A stretch of DNA of 64,000 nucleotides. It comes from Desulfobacter sp. Its GTDB lineage: Bacteria > Desulfobacterota > Desulfobacteria > Desulfobacterales > Desulfobacteraceae. The notes below the pieces were generated by a model, which made no database searches, was not told the DNA's origin, and saw nothing but the letters and a program-made list of their open reading frames with translations. Shown piece by piece: positions 54,110 through 63,481 of the stretch (positions within the stretch are counted from its first letter, which is position 1; every line of letters begins with the position of its first letter). The stretch spans positions 2,535,501 to 2,599,500 of the forward strand of contig CP054838.1 in the NCBI GenBank assembly GCA_028768545.1, read 5' to 3'. The position numbers and the translations under genes were made by a program.

Positions 54110-55495
54110 ATGAAGGACGAGATATTTACCAAAGAAACATTGATTCATGTTCCAGTGGAAGATCTTTTTGCCTGGCATGCAAGGAACGGGGCCATCAACC
54201 GCCTGACCCCGCCATGGTCAAAGCTTTGTCTTATTTCAAGACAGGGCAACGGGATTGACAAGGGGGTCAAGGTAAAATTCAAAATAAAGGTGATGGGTAT
54301 TCCCATGATCTGGGAGGCGGCCCATGTGGAATACCTGGAAAACAAGCTCTTCCGTGACTGCCAGAAAAGGGGTCCTTTTGCCCTGTGGGAGCATACCCAT
54401 CTGTTTTCCGCCAAGGGTAAAAATGCGGCCCTCATGGAAGACCGGATCCGATTCAGGCTGCCCATGGGGTTTTTAAGCCGTCCTTTTTATGGCCATGCCC
54501 GCAGGGAACTTGAGCGGATATTTGCCTACCGCCACAGGGTACTTAAAGATGACATGGAAAACCGGGCAGGCAGGATCCGAAAGCAGAGAATTTTAGTTTC
54601 CGGGGCATCCGGCACCATTGGCAAAGCCCTGGTACCGTTTTTGAGGACCTGCGGCCACGAGGTCATCCGCCTGGTCCGGGATCCAAAGGATAAATCCGAG
54701 GATGCCCTGTACTGGGATCCTTACAATAATATTCTGGACATGGATGCTGCAGGACCCGTTGACGCGGTGATCAGCCTGAACGGGACGGATATCTCCAGAG
54801 GAAGGTGGACCCCTGCCCAACGGAAGTTGATTGTTGACTCTCGGGTGATCCCCACCCGGGTGTTGGTGGAAAAAATGCGGACCATGGCCAGGCCCCCCTC
54901 TGTTTTTATTTCTTCGTCTGCCATAGGATTTTACGGGGAGGGAGGAGAGAAGATACTTACCGAAGAGAGCCCCCAAGGAGATTCCTTTATTTCAAGGGTG
55001 TGTGATCAGTGGGAGACTGCCTCTCTCGGTGCTGCACGGGCAGGAATCAGGACGGTTCAGCTTCGTATCGGCGTGGTGCTGACGCCTGGGGGCGGGGCTC
55101 TTAAACGGATGTTGCTTCCCTTTTCTTTAGGCCTTGGCACCAGGATATCACAGGGCAGGCAGTATATGAGCTGGATCAGCATGGATGATGCCCTGGGCGG
55201 TATCCTCCACATTCTTGAAAAAAAACAGATCCATGGTCCTGTGAATCTTACGGCCCCGGCTCCTGTGACCAACAAGGTGTTTACCAAAACTCTTGGCAAC
55301 ATTTTTTCACGTCCGGCGATGTTTGTATTGCCAAGACCTTTGGCCGTTTTTTTATGGGGTCAGATGGGCAAGGAGACCTTGCTGACGTCTGCCCGGGTGG
55401 TTCCCCAGATACTCGTGGACACGGGGTATGATTTTTCCCATCCTGTTTTGGCGTCTGCACTGGCCCATGTGCTGGGCAGACCCTTGAAAAATTAA
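54110..55495 (+). CDS. SRPBCC domain fused to TIGR01777-family epimerase
   Basis: 461 residues. The first 150 form a START/SRPBCC-like ligand-binding domain (FTKETLIHVPVEDLFAWHAR...). The rest is a TIGR01777 epimerase with ILVSGASGTIGKALVPFL, AVISLNGTDISRGRWTPAQR and ISSSAIGFYGEGGEKILTEE. The SRPBCC part may bind a hydrophobic substrate. It is larger than, and a paralogue of, the protein at 42288. Such fusions occur in other bacteria; the reaction is not known. Confidence 0.88.
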   Translation: MKDEIFTKETLIHVPVEDLFAWHARNGAINRLTPPWSKLCLISRQGNGIDKGVKVKFKIKVMGIPMIWEAAHVEYLENKLFRDCQKRGPFALWEHTHLFSAKGKNAALMEDRIRFRLPMGFLSRPFYGHARRELERIFAYRHRVLKDDMENRAGRIRKQRILVSGASGTIGKALVPFLRTCGHEVIRLVRDPKDKSEDALYWDPYNNILDMDAAGPVDAVISLNGTDISRGRWTPAQRKLIVDSRVIPTRVLVEKMRTMARPPSVFISSSAIGFYGEGGEKILTEESPQGDSFISRVCDQWETASLGAARAGIRTVQLRIGVVLTPGGGALKRMLLPFSLGLGTRISQGRQYMSWISMDDALGGILHILEKKQIHGPVNLTAPAPVTNKVFTKTLGNIFSRPAMFVLPRPLAVFLWGQMGKETLLTSARVVPQILVDTGYDFSHPVLASALAHVLGRPLKN

Positions 55496-55517
55496 TATCT
55501 AGTTTCAGGATAAATGA

Positions 55518-56621
55518 ATGAATTTTAGACTCAAATTATTGTTCTCATTGTTGATGATCATTGCCCTGGTTTTCGGGTTTGTTCATATCTATTTTCCGGT
55601 TGCCCATTATAGTTTTGAAAGGCTCCATGTTTTTTTGTTTAATTTGTGTACCGGCGGCACCATCCTTTTATATTACACGGAAAAAAGAGCCCAGGTCTCA
55701 AAAACAGTGCGCCTGTTTTTTTTATTCTCGCTGATCTATGCCTTTTCAGCTTTTTTCATGTGGTATCCCCTGACCCTTGTTGTGTCAGTTATTCTTTTTG
55801 TGCTGGTGGAAAAGATAAGGATAGATAAATTTTCCATCATCCCCATCCAGTTTATTCAATCTAAGATACCGGTATCTGAAAAATTTCACCAGGCCTCGCT
55901 TTTATGTCTTTCCATTGGGATTGCCATGGCCTCTTTGGTGATTGTCAACAATGAATACACCCATTGGGTCCAGATGGAAAAACTGACCCTGAACACCTTT
56001 TTTCTCGGGTATTCTTTCCCCCTTTCTTTGATCACCCTTTCTTTGGTCTTTGACATGCTTAGAAAAATTGAAGGGGCCAATCGAAAAATCATCATGGAAG
56101 TCTGTTTCTGGACCATTACTCTCGGGGTGATCATCTTTTTTGTCTTTATCCTGTTTGAAAAATTCATCCCCCAGATTTTTGTCACGGCAGCCTTGTTCAC
56201 CGCCGTTGTCATGGTTTTTTTACTCTATTATACCTTTGCAGACAAGATTCAGAAAAAACTGTTTCTGACATCAGGCATAGGGTTTTTAATTGTTACGGCC
56301 ATTACCGGGATTGCCTATATTTCCCTTCAGATGCAGGAGGGGTATGACCCCCTTAAAACCAAGTGGCTGCTTCACATCCATGTGTTTGCCTCTTTGTACG
56401 GCTGGAACCTTTGCGGGCTTTCTGTTATCTGCCGCCATGATGATTTTCCCATTAAGCTTCATTCGCCAACCGTGATATTTATTCACTGGCTGACGGCCTT
56501 GGTTCTGGCGCCTTTGGGGGTATTTTACGGATGGTTTGCCATTTTTGCCATTGTCGGCTATGCCTTTATTACCCTGACCCTGTTTTTTTCAAGCAACGGA
56601 AAGATGGATCATGCTCAGTAA
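55518..56621 (+). CDS. Polytopic membrane protein of unknown function
   Basis: 367 residues with about ten membrane helices and several conserved-looking His in or near helices (FGFVHIYFPVAHYSFERLH, LLHIHVFASLYGW, FIHWLTAL). The His pattern could bind haem or metal, but no known family is recognised. It overlaps the downstream DHH phosphoesterase gene by 11 bases and follows the epimerase by 22, so all three are probably one operon. Confidence 0.75.
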   Translation: MNFRLKLLFSLLMIIALVFGFVHIYFPVAHYSFERLHVFLFNLCTGGTILLYYTEKRAQVSKTVRLFFLFSLIYAFSAFFMWYPLTLVVSVILFVLVEKIRIDKFSIIPIQFIQSKIPVSEKFHQASLLCLSIGIAMASLVIVNNEYTHWVQMEKLTLNTFFLGYSFPLSLITLSLVFDMLRKIEGANRKIIMEVCFWTITLGVIIFFVFILFEKFIPQIFVTAALFTAVVMVFLLYYTFADKIQKKLFLTSGIGFLIVTAITGIAYISLQMQEGYDPLKTKWLLHIHVFASLYGWNLCGLSVICRHDDFPIKLHSPTVIFIHWLTALVLAPLGVFYGWFAIFAIVGYAFITLTLFFSSNGKMDHAQ

Positions 56622-57603
56622 CCAAGAGCGGATTAAAAAAATGCTGGCATTGTTCAGCAAAACATCAAAGGTGCTTATTGTCATCAATGCCGATCCCGAC
56701 GCCATCGGTTCTGCCATGGCTGTGAAACGGATCCTGTGGCGGCGGGTGTCAGAGGTGGGCATTGCCTATTTTAACCGGATCAGCCGGCCGGACAATCTGG
56801 CCATGATTAACCTTACCGAGCCTGGAATGGTTCCCCTGGATGAGGTGGATGCCTCTTGTTTTGACCGGTTTGTTATTGTGGATTCCCAGCCGGATCACAA
56901 TAGTTGTTTTTCCAGATTTTCCTTTGATGTGATCATTGACCATCACCCCTTGTCGTCTGCCGAGGCCCCGTTTTCAGATGTCAGGCCGGATTACGGGGCA
57001 TGTTCGAGCATGGTAACAGAATATCTTAAAACCATGAAAATAAAACCCTCTGCAAAACTGGCCGCCGCCCTGATGCTGGGCATTAAGACGGATACGGCTG
57101 ATTTCACCCGCCAGGCAGGGTCGGGCGATATCCGTGCCTTTCAGCATTTATACAAGTTTGCAGACATGAATATAGTCACCAAGGTGGAGCGTGCCCTGGT
57201 CACAGAGGCGGACCTGGACTTTTTAGGCCAGGCCATTAAAAAACGAAAGATCATAGACAACCGGGCTTTTTTCCATGCCGGCAATATTTCCAAGCCCGAT
57301 GCATTGGTGGTTGTGGCTGATTTTTTTCTGGCCATTGCCGGGGTCAACTGGAGTGTGATTTCAGGGGTGATTGAAAAAAAACTCATCATTATCCTGAGAA
57401 ATGACGGACTGAGAAAAGGGGCCGGTAAAACGGCACAAGAGGCCTTCGGCAGATTCGGCTCTGCCGGCGGTCACAAGACCATGGCCCGGGCCGAGCTTTT
57501 GGTTTCTTTGATTCGAAAAGAGATTAAAAAAGTAAACCAGAATGCCCTGGCAAAATGGGTTCAGGACTCTATCACCCTGACCGCAGGGAAAAAAATAGAA
57601 TAG
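56611..57603 (+). CDS. DHH-family phosphoesterase (NrnA-like)
   Basis: 330 residues. DHH motifs: INADPDAIGSAMAVK, VIVDSQPDHN, IIDHHPLSS and GIKTDTADF. The C-terminal DHHA1 domain has GSAGGHKTMARAELLV. Members degrade nano-RNA, pAp or cyclic dinucleotide products with Mn2+; which one here cannot be decided. It ends 25 bases before a tiny membrane-protein gene. Confidence 0.9.
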   Translation: MLSNQERIKKMLALFSKTSKVLIVINADPDAIGSAMAVKRILWRRVSEVGIAYFNRISRPDNLAMINLTEPGMVPLDEVDASCFDRFVIVDSQPDHNSCFSRFSFDVIIDHHPLSSAEAPFSDVRPDYGACSSMVTEYLKTMKIKPSAKLAAALMLGIKTDTADFTRQAGSGDIRAFQHLYKFADMNIVTKVERALVTEADLDFLGQAIKKRKIIDNRAFFHAGNISKPDALVVVADFFLAIAGVNWSVISGVIEKKLIIILRNDGLRKGAGKTAQEAFGRFGSAGGHKTMARAELLVSLIRKEIKKVNQNALAKWVQDSITLTAGKKIE

Positions 57604-57628
57604 GGAGATATCCAAAGGAGACAAAAAG

Positions 57629-57712
57629 ATGAAAAAGATGGTCAGTTTTATTATGATTGCCCTGTTGATGGGGCTTGTTGCAATTGCCGTTGGAGAGTTG
57701 TTCTTTAGATAG
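57629..57712 (+). CDS. 27-residue single-helix membrane protein
   Basis: ATG with AAAGGAG nine bases upstream and a frame of MKKMVSFIMIALLMGLVAIA-type residues ending GELFFR. One membrane helix fills almost the whole chain. It lies 25 bases after the NrnA-like gene. Its size and layout resemble small membrane subunits or regulators such as CydX/KdpF-type peptides, but there is no sequence match I can claim. Confidence 0.6.
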   Translation: MKKMVSFIMIALLMGLVAIAVGELFFR

Positions 57713-57766
57713 CATTTACCCCTGGATAGCTAAAAATAGCTGGCCTGAATGTTTTAAGGTTCTTTT

Positions 57767-58606
57767 TTATCTGGCCTTGTTGGTGAGCAGGTCTGTGAGG
57801 TGTTCGCTCATGAACATTATGGCCTCAATGTCCATGTGATCCAGAATGGTCTGGTCAAACATCAGCTTTGCCTCGGGTTCAAATCCCTGGGTTTTATCCC
57901 AGAAGAGCAAGGTGACATAGACCTTTGGAAAGATTCTGAACTGAAATGCAAGATCGGCAGCGTCGTACCGGTCTTTTACATCGGTTCCGCCAATGGCCAG
58001 GCAGGCCTTTTCAAGCAGCCTCTTCTGGTTTGCAAATTTTTGTTTTAAAGGGGTTTCCACACGATCATTCATGGAGACCATTTTTGAGACCGTATTGGGA
58101 AATTCCTTAAAGCTTTTCATTTTACCGGTGGGAGATGAACTGCCGCCTGCGGCAAGGTGGATATATACAAAGGTTTGTTCATTCCGGCTGAGCGCATCCC
58201 CACTTTTTTTAACTACTTTTTCTTTGGATACACAGAGACGTGAATTAAAATAGGGCAATATGATATGGGGCTGGCCCTTAAAAGGTCCGGGCCCGTTTCC
58301 AGGGTCCAGGATTCCGCCGATGCGGTCTGCCACATCTTCTAATGCCATGGATGCGGCCTTTTTTCTTGCCAGAACAAGGGCTTCTTGGGCCATGTCTTTT
58401 TTGAGCCATTTGCCTTGCTTGTACTGTTCTTCAAGTTCGGCCTGTGCTGGAATCAGAATGTCAGGATCAATATGGGGGCAGTTTTTTAAGGGCAGTTTTT
58501 CTGAGACCACCATGCCGGCAAAGGCAATACAGGTGGGATAACCACAGTCTTTGCAATTGGTTTTCGGCAGAACTTTGGCGTAGAGATCGACAACGGAAAG
58601 GGCCAT
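57767..58606 (-). CDS. Fe-S domain protein, DUF3786 type
   Basis: 279 residues from the ATG at 58606 (GGAGGAAAT upstream). The N-terminal [4Fe-4S] motif TNCKDCGYPTCIAFAGMVV, with a further Cys in KNCPHI, resembles that of corrinoid/CO-dehydrogenase gamma subunits. The C-terminal domain is of the DUF3786 type, with FRIFPKVYVTLLFWDKTQGFEPE. The function is unknown; it is common in sulfate reducers. It is transcribed with the rubredoxin and cydAB genes. Confidence 0.83.
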   Translation of the reverse strand: MALSVVDLYAKVLPKTNCKDCGYPTCIAFAGMVVSEKLPLKNCPHIDPDILIPAQAELEEQYKQGKWLKKDMAQEALVLARKKAASMALEDVADRIGGILDPGNGPGPFKGQPHIILPYFNSRLCVSKEKVVKKSGDALSRNEQTFVYIHLAAGGSSSPTGKMKSFKEFPNTVSKMVSMNDRVETPLKQKFANQKRLLEKACLAIGGTDVKDRYDAADLAFQFRIFPKVYVTLLFWDKTQGFEPEAKLMFDQTILDHMDIEAIMFMSEHLTDLLTNKAR

Positions 58607-58676
58607 ATTTCCTCCATGACGATCAATGCCGGACAAAAACGATTTTTGCCCGGCATTGATTTTGATATTGGCTTGG

Positions 58677-58704
58677 ATCTAAACCCAAAGGCTTGGGTTT
58701 AGAT
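58677..58704. terminator. Strong dyad after rubredoxin 2
   Basis: ATCTAAACCCAA (58677-58688), loop AGGC, then the perfect complement to 58704. A 12-bp stem with a 4-base loop and no T run, between the rubredoxin and DUF3786 genes. It may attenuate or protect transcript ends. Confidence 0.5.
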
Positions 58705-58718
58705 TGTAAGCTTCAGGC

Positions 58719-58877
58719 TTATTCTTTTTCAAATTCTTCTTTGGCCGCACCGCAGATGGGGCAGCACCAGTCTTCGGGAAGGTCTTCAAAAGCAGTTCCC
58801 GCATCAATACCGTTTTCTGTGTCGCCTTCTGCCGGGTCATATACATAGCCGCAGGGGCCGCATACATATTTGTCCAT
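58719..58877 (-). CDS. rub: Rubredoxin (second copy)
   Basis: 52 residues with iron sites [12 protein letters not shown] and WCCPICGAA. The first motif has CxxC spacing with Gly-Pro, the normal two residues. It lies between cydB and the DUF3786 gene on the minus strand, so it may feed a membrane or cytoplasmic partner distinct from the flavodiiron rubredoxin. GGAG is present upstream of the ATG. Confidence 0.93.
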   Translation of the reverse strand: MDKYVCGPCGYVYDPAEGDTENGIDAGTAFEDLPEDWCCPICGAAKEEFEKE

Positions 58878-58957
58878 GAATTTTCTCCTTAAGATGTTAT
58901 GTGGTTTTATTGCATAATATCCCTGTCACCCAGGTGACAGGGATTAAAGGTTATTGA

Positions 58958-59986
58958 CTAGTAGGCTTCATCCATTCCAAGATCCTCATCGGTAATGGGA
59001 TCTTTGAACAGATGATATGCCCATACCTGGTAGCAGATGACAATGGGAATGAACACCAGCACAACCCCGAGCATGATCTTCAGGGTCAGGGGACTGGAGG
59101 AGGCATTAAATGCGGTCAGATCCCAGTCAGGATTCATGCTTGAGGGAAAAAGTGCGGGAAACAGGCCTGCAATGCCGAAAAAGGTGCATCCCATAATGGT
59201 CAGGGCCGAAGCAAACCATGCCTTGAACCATGCCTGTTTGGCCGAAAAAAACCGTGTGGCAAACAGGGCGCCCACAGCCACCAGAATGATGCCGAAAAGC
59301 AGGGGATATTTAAAATAATTGGCATAGAGGTCGGTGGCAAAATAAGAGGCAATTAAAAAGATCACGGCCACGGGCACAAGGATGAGCCAGGTTTTGGCCG
59401 AGATACCCACAACCCGTTTTTGCAGATCCCCTGTGGCCTTGATGGCCATCCAGTTGGCCCCGTGGAGAATAAAGAGCAGGACAAAGAGCAGTCCGCCAAG
59501 AAGCCCGTAAGGGTTGAGTAGCTTTAAGGTGTTGCCGTGGTAAAGGCCCTCATTGTCAAAGGGGATGCCTGCAAAAATATTGGCAAAGGCCACCCCAAAA
59601 AGAAGGGCTGGCAGAAAAGATCCCAGGAAGATAAATGTATCCCAGAGTTTTTTCCATCCGGGCGTGTCGATTTTTCCCCTGAAGTGGAGGGAGACCCCCC
59701 TGAAGATCAGGGCAAATAAGATCAGCATGAGCGGGGTGTACAAAGATGAGAACATGGTGGCATACACCTTGGGAAATGCGGCAAATGTGACCCCGCCTGC
59801 CGTGATCAGCCAGACTTCGTTGCCGTCCCACAAAGGCCCCATGGCATTGAGCATCACCCGTTTATCCCTGTCGGTTTTGCCGGCAAAAGGATAGATGGTC
59901 CCGATGCCGAAATCAAATCCGTCCGTGAGAAAGAATACGGCCCATAAAAGCCCCCACAAGAAAAACCAGATCGATTGAAGTTCCAT
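58958..59986 (-). CDS. cydB: Cytochrome bd oxidase subunit II
   Basis: 342 residues with about eight to nine membrane helices. Family motifs: FFLTDGFDFGIGTIYPF at the N terminus, GPLWDGNEVWLITAGG, and RFFSAKQAWFKAWFASAL. With CydA it forms the quinol oxidase that removes O2 at the membrane. It starts 14 bases after cydA. No CydX-like gene is seen directly downstream. Confidence 0.95.
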   Translation of the reverse strand: MELQSIWFFLWGLLWAVFFLTDGFDFGIGTIYPFAGKTDRDKRVMLNAMGPLWDGNEVWLITAGGVTFAAFPKVYATMFSSLYTPLMLILFALIFRGVSLHFRGKIDTPGWKKLWDTFIFLGSFLPALLFGVAFANIFAGIPFDNEGLYHGNTLKLLNPYGLLGGLLFVLLFILHGANWMAIKATGDLQKRVVGISAKTWLILVPVAVIFLIASYFATDLYANYFKYPLLFGIILVAVGALFATRFFSAKQAWFKAWFASALTIMGCTFFGIAGLFPALFPSSMNPDWDLTAFNASSSPLTLKIMLGVVLVFIPIVICYQVWAYHLFKDPITDEDLGMDEAY

Positions 59987-60000
59987 AAGTTCTATTCTCC

Positions 60001-61311
60001 TTAGTTGGTTTCGGCCTCAGGGCCTTCTTTTATGGATTTGGCAATCAGGTAGAAGCCCACGGCACCGAGCAGGCCGTAAACCAGAATAAACCCGATCAAC
60101 GAGATAAACACCTGGGAGGTGGCAATGGGAGAGGCCGCAGCCGTTGTCTTCATCAGTCCGTAAACAATCCAAGGCTGGCGTCCCACCTCAGAGACCACCC
60201 ATCCCATTTCAATGGCAAGGTAGGGCAGGGGGATGGACCAAAACATGATTTTTAAAAACATGGGGCTTTCCATGAGTTTATTGCGCCTTGTCCAGCCGTA
60301 AAGCATGAGCAGGATAAACAAGGTGCCAAGGCCCACCATGGTTCTGAACCCGATAAAGGTGGGCAGCACCGGCGGTCTTTCCTCTTTGGGAAAGTCCCTT
60401 AGCCCTTTGACCTCTGCGTTAAAATCGTGGAATCCCAAAAAGCTTAAAAGCCCGGGAAGGGAGCCGATTTCAATGAGATTTTTTTCCTGTTCCTGGTCGG
60501 GAACAGCAAACATGATAATCGGGGCCCGCGTCTGGGTTTCCCAATGGGCTTCCATGGCAGCCAGTTTGGCCGGCTGGGTTTTGGAAACATTGACCCCGTG
60601 CATGTCGCCTGAGATGCCAAGCCAGAGGGCTGTGACAAGGCCCACGATCAAACCGATCTTAAAGGAGCGCTGGAAAATTTCAATGTGTTGTTTTTTTAGC
60701 AGATGGTAGGCTGAAACCCCCATGATGAAAAAGGCGCCCAGAAGCAGGGCGGAGGGGACCACGTGGATGATTTCAAGCCACCCGTGTTTGTTGGTAATAA
60801 GGGCAATAAAGTCGACCATTTCTGCACGGCCGTTCTGGATGGCGTATCCCACCGGGTTCTGCATGAATCCATTGGCAAGAAGGATCCAGATGGCGCTGAA
60901 ATTGCCTGCAATGGCCACCAGCCACATCACCCCGGCATGGGCCTTGGCAGAGAGCTTTTTCCAGCCGAAAATCCAGATGCCGATAAAGGTGGACTCCAAA
61001 AAAAAGGCCACAGAGGCTTCAATGGCCAGCAAAGAGCCGAACACATCTCCGACATATTCGCTGTACCTTGACCAGTTGGTGCCAAACTGAAATTCCAGGG
61101 TGATCCCCGTGACAACCCCCAGGGAAAAATTAATTAAAAAAAGCTTGCCCCAGAATTTGGTCATTCTCAGATAAACCGTGTCGCCGGTTCTGGCGTACTT
61201 GGTCTCCATATAGGCAATGAGAACAGACAATCCTAGGGTGAGGGGAACAAAAAGAAAATGGAACATGGTGGCTGCGGCAAACTGCAGTCTGGACAGAAAA
61301 ACCGGATCCAT
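60001..61311 (-). CDS. cydA: Cytochrome bd oxidase subunit I
   Basis: 436 residues from the ATG at 61311 (GGAGGAGTTT upstream). Haem ligand His in RLQFAAATMFHFLFVPL, quinol-oxidase motifs GVVTGITLEFQFGTNW, and the late GRQPWIVYGLMKT. The Q-loop is short. It oxidises quinol and reduces O2 with very high affinity, a known oxygen-protection device in sulfate reducers. Confidence 0.96.
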   Translation of the reverse strand: MDPVFLSRLQFAAATMFHFLFVPLTLGLSVLIAYMETKYARTGDTVYLRMTKFWGKLFLINFSLGVVTGITLEFQFGTNWSRYSEYVGDVFGSLLAIEASVAFFLESTFIGIWIFGWKKLSAKAHAGVMWLVAIAGNFSAIWILLANGFMQNPVGYAIQNGRAEMVDFIALITNKHGWLEIIHVVPSALLLGAFFIMGVSAYHLLKKQHIEIFQRSFKIGLIVGLVTALWLGISGDMHGVNVSKTQPAKLAAMEAHWETQTRAPIIMFAVPDQEQEKNLIEIGSLPGLLSFLGFHDFNAEVKGLRDFPKEERPPVLPTFIGFRTMVGLGTLFILLMLYGWTRRNKLMESPMFLKIMFWSIPLPYLAIEMGWVVSEVGRQPWIVYGLMKTTAAASPIATSQVFISLIGFILVYGLLGAVGFYLIAKSIKEGPEAETN

Positions 61312-61356
61312 AAACTCCTCCAAATTTAAAATTAAGTGTTATATGTCTCGTTTTTT

Positions 61357-61527
61357 TTACGACAGGGAATAATAGCATCGTTTGGGCGATATGATTCGGC
61401 CTTTTGCCTTGAGTTGCTGGATGCCCTTTGAAACCGCCTTGCTTTCTATACCCAATGTTTTTGCAATTTCTCCCGGCCGGACCGGTTTGCCTGCCTTTTT
61501 CATGGCGTTGAACACATCTTCTTCCAT
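61357..61527 (-). CDS. Small winged-helix DNA-binding protein
   Basis: 56 residues (EEDVFNAMKKAGKPVRPGE, then IAKTLGIESKAVSKGIQQLK and KGRIISPKRCYYSLS). The helix-turn-wing pattern fits a minimal winged helix. It is encoded 45 bases upstream of cydA on the same strand, so it is likely in the cyd operon and may regulate it. AAGGAGCAG-type ribosome-binding site upstream. Confidence 0.8.
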   Translation of the reverse strand: MEEDVFNAMKKAGKPVRPGEIAKTLGIESKAVSKGIQQLKAKGRIISPKRCYYSLS

Positions 61528-62179
61528 TTACTGCTCCTTAATAAAGTTTTTGAGTAAAATCTCTCAATGGAATCAGCAATTAGTGTGCCATATACATATC
61601 AAACCGTGCGAAACCTCATGGTACAGTGAAATTATGGTCAGCATACCCAATTTTAAACGGGTTTTCAAGGCTGTTCTGGATGGATGAGAAAATCTTGTAA
61701 ATCATATTTGTCCGGGGGCCTGCCATTGGTCTGCGAGGAAAATAGGTGGCTGAAACAATGGTGTATCAACGATCTGAGACAATTGTCTCGATTTTGTTTT
61801 TTTGAATATATTTTTGGCCTTGAATTTTTTGTCGTGGGGGGATCTGCACTCCTAAAAGAACTCAACCGCTCAATTTTTTGAACACGTTCAAAGAGTTCGT
61901 TTGCCACGTCTGTTTTAAAAAAAGTCCAAACCTATCCAGTTCAACCTATTGATTCGCATGGCCGTTTCTGATTTTGTTCTGATCTATAGCAGCCTTTGAT
62001 TAGGCCGGGGAGGCCAAAAAAATCTTTACCCGGCCGGGACTGGCAAATCATTGCTTTGTCTGGCGGTTGTCTGCCGGCCAGGGATCTGATATTAGATTTG
62101 GGGCAATTGTTTTGATTGGACCGCCCTCGGCGGCGTATTATTATTCTTGTTGTTTTTTTGAAAAAGGATCTTTTTGTCT
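61528..62179. other. Intergenic region with palindrome GAGACAATTGTCTC
   Basis: About 650 bases between the divergent cyd operon and the PAS regulator. A perfect 14-bp palindrome at 61776-61789 could be an operator. A 65-codon plus-strand frame (61684) has no recognisable family and is not called. The rest shows no clear gene. Confidence 0.5.
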
Positions 62180-63097
62180 ATGAAGACCATTCTTTCCATC
62201 AGCTGTTCCGGCTCATTTAAAACCGATCTTCAAAAGGTCTTACCTCGTGAATACCATATCAAATCCCAAAATTTTTCTCTTAAGACCTCTTTTGTCAGAA
62301 AGATAAAACCACAATTGGTGGATGGGGATACCCTTCCTAACCCTGCGGCCATGGCTGGTCTTTGTCAAAAAATAAATAAAAGCGCAGGCGTTCCCCTTGT
62401 GTTTTGCGGCAATTTATCAACCGGGCCCTGTTTTGACAAGGTGTTGATTCCAGGACGCATAGGCTTTGTACCCCGACCCTTTTCAAAGGTTTTGCTTCAG
62501 CAGCAGATCCAAACGATGCCGGCCTTTCAACAGGCCGCTTTGACAATAGAATCAAAGCAACAGGAGTATGCGCTTTTGAAAATTTCTCTCTCCTCTTTGA
62601 TCAACAACCTGACTTTTGATTTTTGGGCCATGGATTCAAATTTTTGTTATGTATTTCAAAACCAGCATAGCATCCGCAAATGGGGAAATGTCCGGGGTAA
62701 AACAATCGACGACCTTGATATTCCGGAAAAATTGAAGCGTATCTGGAAAAATCAGACCCTTAGAACCCGGAAAGGGGAGATTGTCCGGTCGGAGTACATG
62801 ACGAAAGAGGGGAACCAAAAGGTTTTTTTTGAAAGCACTATCTCCCCGGTGATGATTGAAGGAAAGAATATGGGGATCATTGGCATTACCCGGGATATTT
62901 CCGGATTTAAAAAGGCCCAGGAAAATTTAATTTCCCAGGAAATCGAAATCCAGGAGATCAATACCGCGTTAAGGGTGTTGCTCAAAAAAAGGGAGGCTGA
63001 TAAGCACGAGGCAGAACTTAAAATTTTAACCAGCCTGCAGACCCTTGTTTTTCCATTTCTTGAGTCCATGGACAAGGATGCTTCAAATGTTCAATAG
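62180..63097 (+). pseudogene. PAS-domain regulator, truncated (amber codon then IS630)
   Basis: 305 residues from the ATG at 62180. The N-terminal region is unassigned; a PAS domain occupies about residues 140-255 (FWAMDSNFCYVFQNQHSIRKW, then GIIGITRDISGFKKAQENL). A coiled segment with LLKKREADKHEAELKILTSL follows. This layout normally leads to a LuxR-type helix-turn-helix. Here a TAG follows ASNVQ, then TTLQEI in the same frame, and IS630 copy C interrupts it. The DNA-binding domain is missing, so the regulator is probably inactive. Confidence 0.8.
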
Positions 63098-63169
63098 ACC
63101 ACGCTTCAAGAGATTATAGCAGAGCAAACAATTACTTGAACAAGGATTTATACAACTTATATTTTCCCC

Positions 63170-63481
63170 ATGAGATATTCATCAGATTTACGCAAACGCG
63201 TTATAGATTTTGTAGAAAATGGAGGAAGCAAGACGGAAGCTGCCAGTCAGTTTAATGTATCCCGTGGAAGTGTTCACAACTGGACGTCTGCCGAAGATGG
63301 TTTGTCATACAAGAAACCCGGTCCAAAAGGACCACGAAGTTTGGATCTGGAAGCTTTGCGCCTCCATGTGGAGACAAATGATGACATGACACAATCGGAA
63401 AGGGCGCAGCATTTCGGAGTATCCCGTGCCTGTATCTGGTATAATATGAAACAACTCGGAATCACTCGAAAAAAAAGATGA
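63170..63481 (+). CDS. IS630-family transposase OrfA (copy C)
   Basis: 103 residues, identical to the other copies, ending in an A8 run with an ATGA overlap to OrfB. A -1 slip on the A run would give an OrfAB fusion. Confidence 0.93.
   Translation: MRYSSDLRKRVIDFVENGGSKTEAASQFNVSRGSVHNWTSAEDGLSYKKPGPKGPRSLDLEALRLHVETNDDMTQSERAQHFGVSRACIWYNMKQLGITRKKR

Noticed and set aside
61684..61881. 65-codon frame between cyd and the PAS regulator
   Set aside because: No homology signal I can recognise and no convincing start site; may be chance or decayed DNA.
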